Shown in pieces: positions 20,202-30,096 of a stretch of DNA of 64,000 bases. Numbering within the stretch: position 1 is the first letter of the stretch; each line of letters opens with the position of its first letter. A program made the position numbers and the translations under genes. The DNA is from Peptoanaerobacter stomatis (GTDB taxonomy: Bacteria > Bacillota > Clostridia > Peptostreptococcales > Filifactoraceae): NCBI RefSeq assembly GCF_000238095.2, contig NZ_JH815225.1:1121863-1185862 (forward strand). The letters run 5' to 3'. Below the pieces are notes generated by a model, which was given only the letters and a program-made list of their open reading frames with translations, made no database searches and had not been told where the DNA came from.

Positions 20202-20879
20202 ATGAACATACTTGTAGTAGAAGACGAAGTTAGACTTGCAGAGGCAATAGGCGAGCTCTTAAAAAAAGAAAAATATATAATAGATATAGTTCATGACGGA
20301 CAAGATGCCTACGAATACGCCACAGGCTTTGCCTATGACGCAATCATATTAGATGCAATGTTGCCGAAAATGAACGGTTTTGAAGTGTTAAAAAAATTAA
20401 GAAGCGAAAAAATACAAACGCCTATAATAATGCTCACCGCCCTAAGCCAGACAGACGACAAGATAAAAGGCTTGGATTACGGAGCAGACGATTATATGAC
20501 CAAACCATTTGAGACAAAAGAATTACTCGCAAGATTAAGAGCAATAACAAGACGAAAAGGAGAGGTTATAATAAATGAGCTATCCTTTGGAGATGTAACA
20601 TTAAACCTTGACACCAACCAAATGATGAGTGCTACAAAATCAATACAATTAGGCTATAAAGAATTTGAAATAATGAAAATGCTCATGACACATCCTCAGA
20701 TGATAGCCACGAAAGAAGATATAATAATAAAAGTGTGGGGAATAGAATCAGATGCAGCCGACAACAACGTAGAAGTATATATATCATTCCTTAGAAAAAA
20801 ATTATTATTTTTAAAATCATCAACAACCATACAAACTATAAGAAAGGTCGGCTATAAGCTCGAATACAATAAACAATGA
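20202..20879 (+). CDS. OmpR/PhoB-family response regulator
   Basis: 225 residues. The N-terminal receiver has the acidic pair near residues 8-9 (VVEDEVRLAEA), phosphoacceptor Asp in AIILDAMLPKMNG, and conserved Thr and Lys (MLTA, DYMTKPF). The C-terminal winged helix ends with KVWGIESDAADNNVEVYISFLRKKL and TIRKVGYKLE. The last four bases overlap the histidine kinase start (ATGA), so the two are co-translated. The target genes are unknown. The neighbouring surface protein gene at 22247-26920 is a possible target by position only. Confidence 0.95.
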   Translation: MNILVVEDEVRLAEAIGELLKKEKYIIDIVHDGQDAYEYATGFAYDAIILDAMLPKMNGFEVLKKLRSEKIQTPIIMLTALSQTDDKIKGLDYGADDYMTKPFETKELLARLRAITRRKGEVIINELSFGDVTLNLDTNQMMSATKSIQLGYKEFEIMKMLMTHPQMIATKEDIIIKVWGIESDAADNNVEVYISFLRKKLLFLKSSTTIQTIRKVGYKLEYNKQ

Positions 20880-22120
20880 TACGCAGTTTAAAAATAAAAT
20901 TCGTTTCAATAACAATGATATTGGTATCAATTATACTTATAGCAGTGTTTTCCATAATACTCAAAACAAACTCCAAAGCAATGGAATCACAGAGCATCGA
21001 TGACCTTAAAGAAATAATATCAATGTCACTTATAGACCTCGTAAAAGCCACAGCCTATACAAACGGCAGCGATATGAAAAAGTTACAATACACATCTCTA
21101 TTTGTAGTAACCTTGGATAAAAACGGAACTATATTGTCACAGATACAAAACAACGTATCAATTGATGACGAAAGCCTGAACAATGCCATTAAAACAGCTT
21201 TTCACGACAAATACAACGTAGGCACTATAAAACAGATGCAACTGCGTTATCTGAAACAAGTTACAGATTCATACGAAAAAATAGCATTCATAGACATAAC
21301 AAGAGAACACGAAACATTAGAATCACTTCTCATAATCTTAATCGGTACAGGAACAACTGCACTTTTGGCATTTTTGATAATAAGCATATTTTTATCCTCA
21401 TGGGCTCTTAGACCGGTAGAAATAGCATGGTTACAGCAAAAACAATTTATTGCAGATGCATCTCATGAATTAAAAACACCGCTCACCGTATTACTTGCAA
21501 ATATGGACATATTGGAAGAAAACAAAAACGATACAATAAAAAATCAAATCAAATGGATAAATTCCAGCAGACAAGAAGCTATGCAAATGAAAACCCTGCT
21601 CGAAGAAATGCTGTTCCTTGCAAAAACCGACAAAAACAAAAGAGAGATAACTTTTGCAAAAATTAACGTAAGCGATATACTCATATCGCAGATACTCAGC
21701 TTGGAAGTCATCGCATTCGAAAAAAATGTAGATATAAACTACGAAAACGTACAAGAAGATTTGTATATAAACGCAGATGAAAAACAAATACAAAGTCTGT
21801 TTTCCATATTACTTGAAAATGCTTGCAAATACAGTAATGCAAATACAGTAATAACCGTAACGCTAAAAAAGGAACAAGACAAGATAAAATTGGACATAAA
21901 CAACTTCGGTCCGATAATACCAAAAACAGAATTGACACAAATATTTGAAAGATTTTATAGAGTGGAAAAATCAAGAAACAAAGAACATGGTGGCTACGGC
22001 TTAGGGCTTTCCATAGCAAAAAAAATAACAGATAATCACAATATGAAGATATGGGCAGAAAGTAGCGAGCAAAAAGGCACATCATTTAAAATAATTATGA
22101 GCGGAACTAATCAAAGCTAA
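20876..22120 (+). CDS. Membrane sensor histidine kinase
   Basis: 414 residues. Two membrane helices (about 8-29 and 148-172) flank an extracytoplasmic sensor loop of about 120 residues with no recognised domain. The H-box is FIADASHELKTPLT, the N-box LLENACKYSNA, and the G2 region GGYGLGLSIAKKI. In the G1 box the usual Asp is replaced by Asn (INNFGPIIP), a variant seen in some Firmicute kinases. Partner of the overlapping response regulator. Signal unknown. Confidence 0.94.
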   Translation: MIRSLKIKFVSITMILVSIILIAVFSIILKTNSKAMESQSIDDLKEIISMSLIDLVKATAYTNGSDMKKLQYTSLFVVTLDKNGTILSQIQNNVSIDDESLNNAIKTAFHDKYNVGTIKQMQLRYLKQVTDSYEKIAFIDITREHETLESLLIILIGTGTTALLAFLIISIFLSSWALRPVEIAWLQQKQFIADASHELKTPLTVLLANMDILEENKNDTIKNQIKWINSSRQEAMQMKTLLEEMLFLAKTDKNKREITFAKINVSDILISQILSLEVIAFEKNVDINYENVQEDLYINADEKQIQSLFSILLENACKYSNANTVITVTLKKEQDKIKLDINNFGPIIPKTELTQIFERFYRVEKSRNKEHGGYGLGLSIAKKITDNHNMKIWAESSEQKGTSFKIIMSGTNQS

Positions 22121-22144
22121 AAAATAAAAAAATTCTCACAAAAA

Positions 22145-22176
22145 AACCTACTTAATTTTATAAGTAGGTTTTTTTG
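22145..22176. terminator. Bidirectional intrinsic terminator
   Basis: AACCTACTTA, a 6-base loop and TAAGTAGGTT form a perfect 10-bp stem, with A run before and T run after. It therefore works for the histidine kinase gene on the plus strand and for the surface protein gene on the minus strand. Confidence 0.92.
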
Positions 22177-22246
22177 TAAATAGATTCCTCTATGATGTTG
22201 TATATTACAACAAATTCATTTTAGAATTTTATTAATATTTAATTTT

Positions 22247-25200
22247 TTATTTATCTTTTCTTCTATAACGTCTTAGTACTACAAGACCGAGTAATGATAA
22301 TGCATATGTCATCATCAATGGTATTTCAGGGAATTCATTGCCTGTTTTAACAAGTTTACGAACTCCGAGAGGTACTCCGTCTTCGTCCACGTACTCTACC
22401 GTTCCGTCAGGTTTTGTCTGCTTAGTATATGTTCCAAGCGGTACTCCATCTTCATCTGATACAACTATGCTATCAGGTGAATTAGGGTTGTTCGGATTCG
22501 GTGTATCGTCTATCGGATAAGTCGGTACTGATGGTGTCGGTCTATCTCTGTCAGGTACACTTGGTGGCGGTGTCTGCGGATCATTTGACGGTCCCGGAGG
22601 TGTTGGATCATCTCCCCCTGAGCCACCCGGATTTTTAGGTGTTGTTTTACGAGTATTTACAAATTTTACTGTAACATTATCATCACTTTCAGTTATAGTT
22701 CCGTCTATTGTTCTGCCATTTTGTCCATTAACTGTAGTGCTATAATTAGAATTTGGCGCTTCAGTTACTTGATATGGCGTTCCTAATTTTATACCTTCTA
22801 TAAGTATATGTTCACCATGTCCAAGTTCTATAACAGTTTCAGTGCCACCTGTTATTGTTTTAATAATAGTTACGTCTTTATACTTATATACTTTATTAGG
22901 ATCATCTCCTATTTTAACTGTAAATCTGAATTTTTCAGCTTTATCTGTATCAGAACCCACTACTTCTTTTTCTATTCTAAGTTGTCCGTGTGTAGTAGTT
23001 TCATTTATAAATTCAACTGAGTTTTCGAATACATTAGCCAATACATTAGCAGTAGTTATTTTACCTGATTTTTCTACTTCTTGAGGTTTGTATTCTTTAT
23101 AATCAGTCTCTGTCAATGTATATTTTATTCCGGCAGGCAAATCTTTTATCTCTATTTGCTCACCATCTTTTAATTTGAACTCTCCATCGTTTCCTATAGT
23201 TCCTGCCTCAACCCCATTTTTATAATACTTATATTTTCCATTTACTTGTAATTCATTTTCACTTGTAAATTTAACTACAAAAGTAAATTCATCATTGGGA
23301 TCTGACCACTCATTTCCTACTACTCTCTTATTTACAAAAAGTGATGCTGATGTCGTTTCAGTGGTAGGTGGTGGTGTTGGTGGAATTTTTTCATTCATCA
23401 CAGTTATTTCATTTCCATTTTGTGCATTTTGACTTATATAGTCATCCTGATTAACTTTTACTTTATATACGCCGTTATTTTGAGTAATATTAATATTATA
23501 AGTTTTATTAAGCTTAACATATCCTTGTGGAGCTTGAGTTTCTTCAAGAATATATTTACCCTTTGTTAATTGCTTGAAAATCAATTCTCCGTTATCATCT
23601 GTTATTCTTGTTATATTAATATTTCCATCAGTTTGTTTTAAATTGAACTGTGCACCTTTTAACTTTTTATTATCGTGATCAGTTTTTATTATTTTTATTT
23701 GAGTAAGCCCTTCCGAAGTACTTCCTCCACCACTGCCGTTTATTTTATATTCACCTTTTACGGCAGGTATATCATTAATTTTTCCATTTTTTCCAAAAAG
23801 CGTAACTTCATTTTGCATATTATCAGCTTGACCGTTTATATCTGTAACATATATGAACCTATATTTTCTTGTCTTATCAATAATATTTAATTTGAGAATA
23901 TTTTTTTGATTATCATGATATTCCATAAATTTTTCCAGATCAGATTTTTCTGTATAAGTTTTATATAATACAAATTTTTGAGAAGCATTGTCAAATATCC
24001 ATTCCTCAACTTTATAATTTCCATCTTTAAAACTTAATTCTCCTGAAGGTTCTGTTCTAAATGACATTCCCGCTCCAAGCTTATCTTCGATATACTCAAT
24101 ATCTTTTGCATAATAGTTGTCAGGATCATATTCTACTGTCCATGTCAAATAACCGTCTCCAATTTTTTCAGAATTAACTGCTTTTTTAAGGAATTCGTTA
24201 CTGATATCAAAAAGTTGAATGTCTTGTGATTTATTTCCTCTGATTTTTACTGTCGCCATATTTTTAATAGGTTCAACTTTTTTATTTACATATGCTTTGA
24301 AAGCGTCATCTGTAAGCTTAGCTTTAAGCAAAATAACATATGGCTTGTTTATTTTTTTAAAAGTGAATTGAGCTTTATTATCGGTGAATTGATATTCAAG
24401 AAATTCTAAATCATTATCAACAATATTTTCGGCTTTTACAACTCCTCTTGTTCTTTTCTGATTTTCGTCTTTAATATTTTCGTAAGCTTCTTTAGGATTA
24501 TATGATGTACCTTCAAATATAAGGAATTTCTTACCTTGAGCAATGTCTTCAAACTTCCAGCCGTCAGGCAATATATCTTCTAAAATGACATTTCCAATCA
24601 GGCTTTTACCTGTATGTTTTCCATTTTCATCTATTGTATTGTCCATATCTGATGCGTTTACGCTAAGTCTGAATATTACCGAATTTGTCTTCTTGTCAAA
24701 TGCTATAGCCTTATTATCTATAGCTTTTTGAGTTGTACCATCGAATATATCCTGGTTAGCTAAGTCTGATACATCTTGTCCTTCTTTTAACTTTTCAGCT
24801 AAATCTCTTGATACTGTGGCAGGCAATGCCTGTTTTGTAATCATCCTCGCATTGTATTCAGGCCAAGATTCTGAAACTGCCACTCGGTTTCCATTTTCAA
24901 ACAGATGAGCATAATTGGCTATACTTATTCTTCCGTCACCAAGCAATGTCTGAGGGTCTGTTATCACAGTATTGAAACTGAAAGTATAATTTTTCTCATT
25001 AGGATTAAATCCATATATTTCGAGCAAATCTCCGATATATTCATCATTGGCATATATTTTATAAACTTTACGCTTAATAGTTTTATCGGAATTAAAACTA
25101 TCTTCCAAATATTTATTATATCTTATAAATTTCGGAACTATTTTTTGTTTTTCTGCCAGATTTGTAATATCCATACCGTCTAAGCTTGTTATTTTTGTAA

Positions 25201-26920
25201 TTCCGTCGCGTATTTCATATTCCCCTTCTTTAAGCTTATAAATAGCATTTGGAGAATTTTTGAAAATTATCATGTCATATAAATAACTGCTTGTTTTAGG
25301 AGAATACTTATCATATTCATACACTTTTATATTCCATTTTATAGTTTGACCTATATAAGAGCCTTTATCTTTATCTTTCTCAAAATCCTTAGTAAGTATA
25401 GTTTCCCCTATAGACATTGAGGCAAAATGTTCCACTTTGAGCTTACTGTCTTTTCCCCATGTTACACTTGCTACATTTTTAAAATCTCTTCTTTTTGTTT
25501 TTTCTAAATCTACATTAATACCGTTAGGATTTATCTTAGTTGTTATTGTAAATTTTATTTTAGTGGTTATATCGCCTATGGTATAGATAGAAGCAACAGG
25601 TTGTATAGAAGTATCTTTTACTTCGTATTCTTTTGTTTCTTTGTTCCATACTTCCAATTTTGAATGTGCAAACTCAAGATAACATTCTCCAAGCGTGTCT
25701 TTAAGCAATTCATCTTTTATTTTGACATTTTCCAATGATTTGCCTTCATGATTAAACTCTACAGTCCAATCCACATAGTAAGAATTAGGATCTTCTCCTT
25801 TTTCTGAATCCCCTTTACGATACGGTCTTTTATGTCCGTTTACGTAATGGTCTTTTATTACTTTCTTTTGAGTCCACATCTTGTCGATTTCAACTTCGCC
25901 TACAGCTTTATATTCTTCTTTGTCTTTTCTTATAAATGCAGTATTTGTCTTTGTAATTCTTTCAGATTCTTTTTTATCGTTTCTTAAATAGAAATCGTCA
26001 AATTTTATTTCAGTTTTAAACTCAATTACAATCGGTGTCGTACTATTATTATCAAATTTATATTTGAGGGGTTTTACTTTATTCCCATTTTTATCTGTTT
26101 CTATTTTATCTTTATCAAATGTAGGTATTTCTGATACTAACGCATCTTCTGTCTTGCCAACTTTAAAAGAGCCTTCTACATAGTCTCCTACATCAAACAA
26201 GTTATCATAAAATTCAAATCCGTCAAGAGATATTTGACCGAAATATTTATTTTTATCTATAAATACTTTCCATGTTATAGTTTTAGTATTGTAATCAACC
26301 TTACCCTCTTTTCTCATAGCTATACTTTCTTGTCCGGGTATGAGGTTGTATTTTTTATTTAATATTTCTACAAATTTATTTCCTTCAGAATTATTTGGGT
26401 CGTCAGCCTTTTCATCTAACTCAAAGCTTGCGTACAAGTCTACTTGAACGCCTTTACGGTCATCAAATATATACTTGTCGCCATCAAACTTAAAATCCAA
26501 GACAACATTATCGCCTTCTTTTACAAATTTTGCGGTACCTATTTTTTTGCCTGTATGATTCGGTCCTTTATCATCTTTTATTATAATAGGCTTATCTCCA
26601 ATAGGATTTGTGACTTTAATACCTTTTCCAAGTTTTATTTTGGCAAAGTCACCTTGTTTGACATACTGCGGTTTACCATCAAGCTTAACTGGAACTTTAA
26701 AGTTTACATCTACCCTAAATCCCTTATCCGCAATTATACTTCCACCCTCTGCAATAGGTTTATTGTCTTGTGTTACAATAACTTCAGGTTTTAAAATACC
26801 TGTTACATCCTTACCTGTACCTTCCGCATAAGAGCTTTTCGGGACTGATATACTGCTTATGAGTAAAACAAGTGCCAATATAAAACTTCGCAACCTGCTT
26901 AATTGTGTCATAGGTTTCAT
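22247..26920 (-). CDS. Large SpaA/Cna-type surface adhesin with LVKTG sorting signal
   Basis: 1557 residues from ATG at 26920 (AAGGAG five bases upstream); the in-frame ATG at 26971 lacks such a site. Signal peptide about residues 1-35 (LRSFILALVLLISSISVP...SYAEG), nearly the same as in the adhesin at 1-5003. Long adhesin region, then a SpaA-like domain (IIKTDHDNKKLKGAQFNL ... YILEETQAPQGYV, with Lys and Glu placed as for an isopeptide bond). Two further modules follow (SASLFVNKRVVGN..., LRIEKEVVGSD...), then a Pro/Gly-rich stalk, the DEDGVPLGTYTK tail module, LVKTG, a hydrophobic segment and RRYRRKDK. Cell-wall anchored. Ligand unknown. Confidence 0.92.
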   Translation of the reverse strand: MKPMTQLSRLRSFILALVLLISSISVPKSSYAEGTGKDVTGILKPEVIVTQDNKPIAEGGSIIADKGFRVDVNFKVPVKLDGKPQYVKQGDFAKIKLGKGIKVTNPIGDKPIIIKDDKGPNHTGKKIGTAKFVKEGDNVVLDFKFDGDKYIFDDRKGVQVDLYASFELDEKADDPNNSEGNKFVEILNKKYNLIPGQESIAMRKEGKVDYNTKTITWKVFIDKNKYFGQISLDGFEFYDNLFDVGDYVEGSFKVGKTEDALVSEIPTFDKDKIETDKNGNKVKPLKYKFDNNSTTPIVIEFKTEIKFDDFYLRNDKKESERITKTNTAFIRKDKEEYKAVGEVEIDKMWTQKKVIKDHYVNGHKRPYRKGDSEKGEDPNSYYVDWTVEFNHEGKSLENVKIKDELLKDTLGECYLEFAHSKLEVWNKETKEYEVKDTSIQPVASIYTIGDITTKIKFTITTKINPNGINVDLEKTKRRDFKNVASVTWGKDSKLKVEHFASMSIGETILTKDFEKDKDKGSYIGQTIKWNIKVYEYDKYSPKTSSYLYDMIIFKNSPNAIYKLKEGEYEIRDGITKITSLDGMDITNLAEKQKIVPKFIRYNKYLEDSFNSDKTIKRKVYKIYANDEYIGDLLEIYGFNPNEKNYTFSFNTVITDPQTLLGDGRISIANYAHLFENGNRVAVSESWPEYNARMITKQALPATVSRDLAEKLKEGQDVSDLANQDIFDGTTQKAIDNKAIAFDKKTNSVIFRLSVNASDMDNTIDENGKHTGKSLIGNVILEDILPDGWKFEDIAQGKKFLIFEGTSYNPKEAYENIKDENQKRTRGVVKAENIVDNDLEFLEYQFTDNKAQFTFKKINKPYVILLKAKLTDDAFKAYVNKKVEPIKNMATVKIRGNKSQDIQLFDISNEFLKKAVNSEKIGDGYLTWTVEYDPDNYYAKDIEYIEDKLGAGMSFRTEPSGELSFKDGNYKVEEWIFDNASQKFVLYKTYTEKSDLEKFMEYHDNQKNILKLNIIDKTRKYRFIYVTDINGQADNMQNEVTLFGKNGKINDIPAVKGEYKINGSGGGSTSEGLTQIKIIKTDHDNKKLKGAQFNLKQTDGNINITRITDDNGELIFKQLTKGKYILEETQAPQGYVKLNKTYNINITQNNGVYKVKVNQDDYISQNAQNGNEITVMNEKIPPTPPPTTETTSASLFVNKRVVGNEWSDPNDEFTFVVKFTSENELQVNGKYKYYKNGVEAGTIGNDGEFKLKDGEQIEIKDLPAGIKYTLTETDYKEYKPQEVEKSGKITTANVLANVFENSVEFINETTTHGQLRIEKEVVGSDTDKAEKFRFTVKIGDDPNKVYKYKDVTIIKTITGGTETVIELGHGEHILIEGIKLGTPYQVTEAPNSNYSTTVNGQNGRTIDGTITESDDNVTVKFVNTRKTTPKNPGGSGGDDPTPPGPSNDPQTPPPSVPDRDRPTPSVPTYPIDDTPNPNNPNSPDSIVVSDEDGVPLGTYTKQTKPDGTVEYVDEDGVPLGVRKLVKTGNEFPEIPLMMTYALSLLGLVVLRRYRRKDK

Positions 26921-27615
26921 TTTCACTCCTTCTTTCCTTACTAATACTGTCATTTGATTGAAATCACACAATTATAACACAAAACAATTATGTTTATATT
27001 ATAATTAATACTTATATTCTATAATATCGTACTCTTTTCATCAAACATTAGCATTAATTTAAAGTAATTCAAGCTTATTAATTAACCTTTACATATATAG
27101 CCTTTTTTTACTATTATAATCAATATTTTTTAAATAATTTTATTGTTTTTGTTTTTAATACCCTCCTTTATTAAAAAAATATAGCAATATTACCTATTTA
27201 AGTAATTATATTTTATTTAATAAAACATATTACATACTATGATAGCCGTATTAACTGTGATATATAGGCCTATATTACTTTTTATGCTGTATTATTATGA
27301 ACATCTGAAAGTACACCACTAATCATTAACCAAGAAAGTGGTATTTATCCGCAAATTATACATTCTTATTATACAATTCTTAATTAATATTATTGAATTG
27401 AAGTTCCATAAGTTTAATAATATGCAGACTTATTCTTATCATTTTTTATTTGGATATTTTTCGGTTTTTATATATTATTGCAATATTTTAAGTAAATATT
27501 AGTCATAATTACTTAGTCTATAATAATAACACATTATTATAATTTAATCAATATGTAAAATACAGAACCTATTTTATTTTTTTGTTTATAATTTTTTTAT
27601 ATTTCAATATGATAT
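26921..27615. other. AT-rich intergenic region without a recognisable gene
   Basis: About 700 bases, more than 75% A+T by eye, between the start of the adhesin gene and the terminator of exonuclease III. The right-hand side of 26920 holds the adhesin Shine-Dalgarno. A weak hairpin (ACCACT and AGTGGT near 27315-27345) is present. I found no ORF with a ribosome site, no tRNA and no clear promoter. Confidence 0.5.
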
Positions 27616-27672
27616 AAAAAAAGGGCTTGTTGTTATTATAATTTCTTATAAATTTTCAACAGCCCTTTTTTT
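27616..27672 (-). terminator. Intrinsic terminator of the exonuclease III gene
   Basis: On the minus strand, four bases past the stop, AAAGGGCTGTTG pairs with CAACAAGCCC around a loop of about 24 bases, with one bulged base, and is followed by a T run. The mirror-image A and T runs make it symmetrical. Confidence 0.82.
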
Positions 27673-27675
27673 ATT

Positions 27676-28431
27676 CTACAATTCTATTTCTATTGATACC
27701 GGACAATGATCTGAACCCATTACATCTTGATGAATGCTTGCAGATTTGAGTTTTTCTTTTAGCCTGTCAGATACGCAAAAATAATCTATTCTCCAACCGG
27801 CATTGTTCTTTCGTGCATTGAATCTATATGACCACCACGAATACTCATCCGTTTTATCTGGATAAAAATATCTGAATGTGTCTATAAATCCGGCATTTAA
27901 GAGCAATGTAAATTTTTCTCTTTCTTCATCTGAAAAACCGGGATTTTTACGATTGTTCTTCGGATTTTTCAGGTCTATTTCTTGGTGTGCCACATTCATA
28001 TCTCCACATATTATAACTGGTTTTTTCTCATCCAATTTTTTAAAATATTCTCTGAAATCTTCTTCCCATTTTTGTCTGTATGCAAGCCTTGCAAGCTCAG
28101 GTTGTGCGTTTGGAGTATATACTGTGGCTATATAATAATTTTCGTACTCCAATGTTATGAGTCTGCCTTCCATATCATGCTCTTCTATCCCTAAACCGTA
28201 ATGCACGTCTATAGGTTTATGTTTTGTATATATAGCTGTTCCTGAATATCCTTTTTTATTTGCATAGTTCCAATATTCATAATATCCATCAAAATGAAGT
28301 TCTATTTGATTTTCTTGCAGTTTTATCTCCTGCAAGCAAAACGCATCAGCATCAAAGTTTTTGAATATATCTTCAAACCCTTTCTCTCTAACTGCTCTAA
28401 GTCCGTTTACATTCCACGATACAAATTTCAT
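27676..28431 (-). CDS. xth: Exodeoxyribonuclease III (AP endonuclease)
   Basis: 251 residues, the usual length for the ExoA/Xth family. It begins KFVSWNVNGLRAV; metal ligand Glu in CLQEIKLQ; YTPNAQ; catalytic GDMNVAHQEIDL; then WRIDYFCVSDRL and the terminal SDHCPVSIEI (Asp-His pair). It cuts abasic sites and degrades 3-prime ends in base excision repair. AGGAGA precedes the ATG. It stands as a single gene with its own terminator. Confidence 0.96.
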   Translation of the reverse strand: MKFVSWNVNGLRAVREKGFEDIFKNFDADAFCLQEIKLQENQIELHFDGYYEYWNYANKKGYSGTAIYTKHKPIDVHYGLGIEEHDMEGRLITLEYENYYIATVYTPNAQPELARLAYRQKWEEDFREYFKKLDEKKPVIICGDMNVAHQEIDLKNPKNNRKNPGFSDEEREKFTLLLNAGFIDTFRYFYPDKTDEYSWWSYRFNARKNNAGWRIDYFCVSDRLKEKLKSASIHQDVMGSDHCPVSIEIEL

Positions 28432-28667
28432 ATGTTCTCCTGTTTTAAATTTTTTTAATTTATTTTGTTATTGAATCACCTTAATTATTTATGCCTCTTC
28501 AAGACTTTATACTAAAGTCCTTTTAAATTAAGCTATGTTTGATATATTTAAGCATTATTTCAAAAAATATATATGTTTATTAATTGGCATTAGATATTAA
28601 TAATTTTGTCATTTATCTACATTTTTTAATCATACAAAAATAATTACTCATTATTATATAATCAAAA

Positions 28668-29534
28668 TTATAATACGTTTTTATAATTTTGTGTCAATTT
28701 TGCAAAATCTTGTATTGTAAGTGTTTCTCCTCGTCTTTTGCTGTCTATTTGTGATATTTCAAAAAGTTTTTCAAGTTTTTCTTTATCTGCCAAATCTTCA
28801 TAACCTGTAAGTGAGTTTAATATGGTTTTTCTCCTTTTGGCAAAACTTCCTCTTACAAGTTTGAAAAAAAGTTCTTCATCTTCTATCTCAACTTTTCTTT
28901 TTTCATTGACTGTCAATTTTATGACTAAAGAATCTACATTCGGCTCTGGTATAAAAGAATTTTTAGGCACTTTGCAAATTATCTGTGTATCGCAATAATA
29001 CTGTACGGCTATACTCAAACTTCCATAATCTTTTGTAGAATGCTGTGCGTTTATCCTGTTTGCAACTTCTTTTTGAAGCATCAATACCATAACGCTTACA
29101 TTTACATTTTCTTCCAATATTTTCATTATTATCGGAGTTGTTATATAATATGGTAAATTTGCTACGACTTTGACTTTTTGATTTATACCCAAGCTTTTTA
29201 ACTCTTCATTTATATCTGTTTTTAATATGTCTTTGTTTATAATATCTATATTTTGATAGGCTGACAAAGTTTCATTTAATATAGGCAAAAGATTCTTGTC
29301 AATTTCTACCGCTACAACTCTTTTCGCTCTTTCACATAATTTACTTGTAAGAGTACCTATACCTGTACCTATTTCAAGTACTACATCATCTTTTGTTATG
29401 TCTGCGGCTTCTATTATTTCGTTTAATATGTTTTCATTTATCAAAAAATTTTGCCCGAGAGATTTTGTCAGTTTAAAACCGTATTTTTGTATTATGTTTT
29501 TTGTAGTTTTGGCTGATGAAAGTTCAGTTTGCAT
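28668..29534 (-). CDS. rsmA: 16S rRNA dimethyladenosine transferase
   Basis: 288 residues from ATG at 29534. An upstream in-frame start at 29573 would lie deeper inside rnmV, whereas AGAGGA lies 5 bases before 29534. SAM-binding motif VLEIGTGIGTLTSKL, then ANLPYYITTPI (the NLPY catalytic motif) and FIPEPNVDSLVI. It dimethylates two adenines near the 3-prime end of 16S rRNA (KsgA). It overlaps the end of rnmV by 11 bases, the classic Firmicute rnmV-rsmA order. Confidence 0.96.
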   Translation of the reverse strand: MQTELSSAKTTKNIIQKYGFKLTKSLGQNFLINENILNEIIEAADITKDDVVLEIGTGIGTLTSKLCERAKRVVAVEIDKNLLPILNETLSAYQNIDIINKDILKTDINEELKSLGINQKVKVVANLPYYITTPIIMKILEENVNVSVMVLMLQKEVANRINAQHSTKDYGSLSIAVQYYCDTQIICKVPKNSFIPEPNVDSLVIKLTVNEKRKVEIEDEELFFKLVRGSFAKRRKTILNSLTGYEDLADKEKLEKLFEISQIDSKRRGETLTIQDFAKLTQNYKNVL

Positions 29535-30096
29535 TTTTATCCTCTTCTTCGTATTTTTGCAAAGCAAGTTCAAATTCTTCTCTTGTTATTTCAAAATTAT
29601 TCAATCTGTATAAAAATTGTTTTGCATTTGAATACCCTATTCCAAGAAATTTACCTATATAATCTCTCTTTAATGAGGAGTTTTCTCCTCCTTGAAGTTT
29701 GTTTTGCATCATATCATATATTGAAAATGTATCTGTTTTATCACTTCTAATACATCTTGCTTTTGTAAGTGCCTCTATAATCGAATCGGGTCTTGCATTT
29801 TCTACTCCTATGTCTCCGTCTTTCGTGCTTTGCTCTCTGGGTATGAATGCGTGTTTACAATTTTGTTTTCCTGCAATTTTTTCTACTCTTTTTCTGATTG
29901 TTTCTCCTGCATAGTCTGAATCTGTAAGTATGATTATATTTCCTATTGTCGATGCTTTTTTTATAAGGTCTTGTGATTTTTTGTCAAGAGAATATCCGTT
30001 TGTCATTATCACTTGTGCATCTACAGCCTTCTTTACAGCCGAAACATCGTCTTTTCCTTCTACCACTATTATTTCTTTTATCTTTAATCTACACAT
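29524..30096 (-). CDS. rnmV: Ribonuclease M5
   Basis: 190 residues. N-terminal Toprim domain with IIVVEGKDD (metal-binding Glu) and the acidic motif LTDSDYAG. It matures 5S rRNA. The product ends close behind the Toprim-associated C-terminal domain, normal for the family. Starts 8 bases inside the end of the upstream membrane-protein gene and overlaps rsmA by 11, so the three genes are translationally coupled. Confidence 0.95.
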   Translation of the reverse strand: MCRLKIKEIIVVEGKDDVSAVKKAVDAQVIMTNGYSLDKKSQDLIKKASTIGNIIILTDSDYAGETIRKRVEKIAGKQNCKHAFIPREQSTKDGDIGVENARPDSIIEALTKARCIRSDKTDTFSIYDMMQNKLQGGENSSLKRDYIGKFLGIGYSNAKQFLYRLNNFEITREEFELALQKYEEEDKNAN

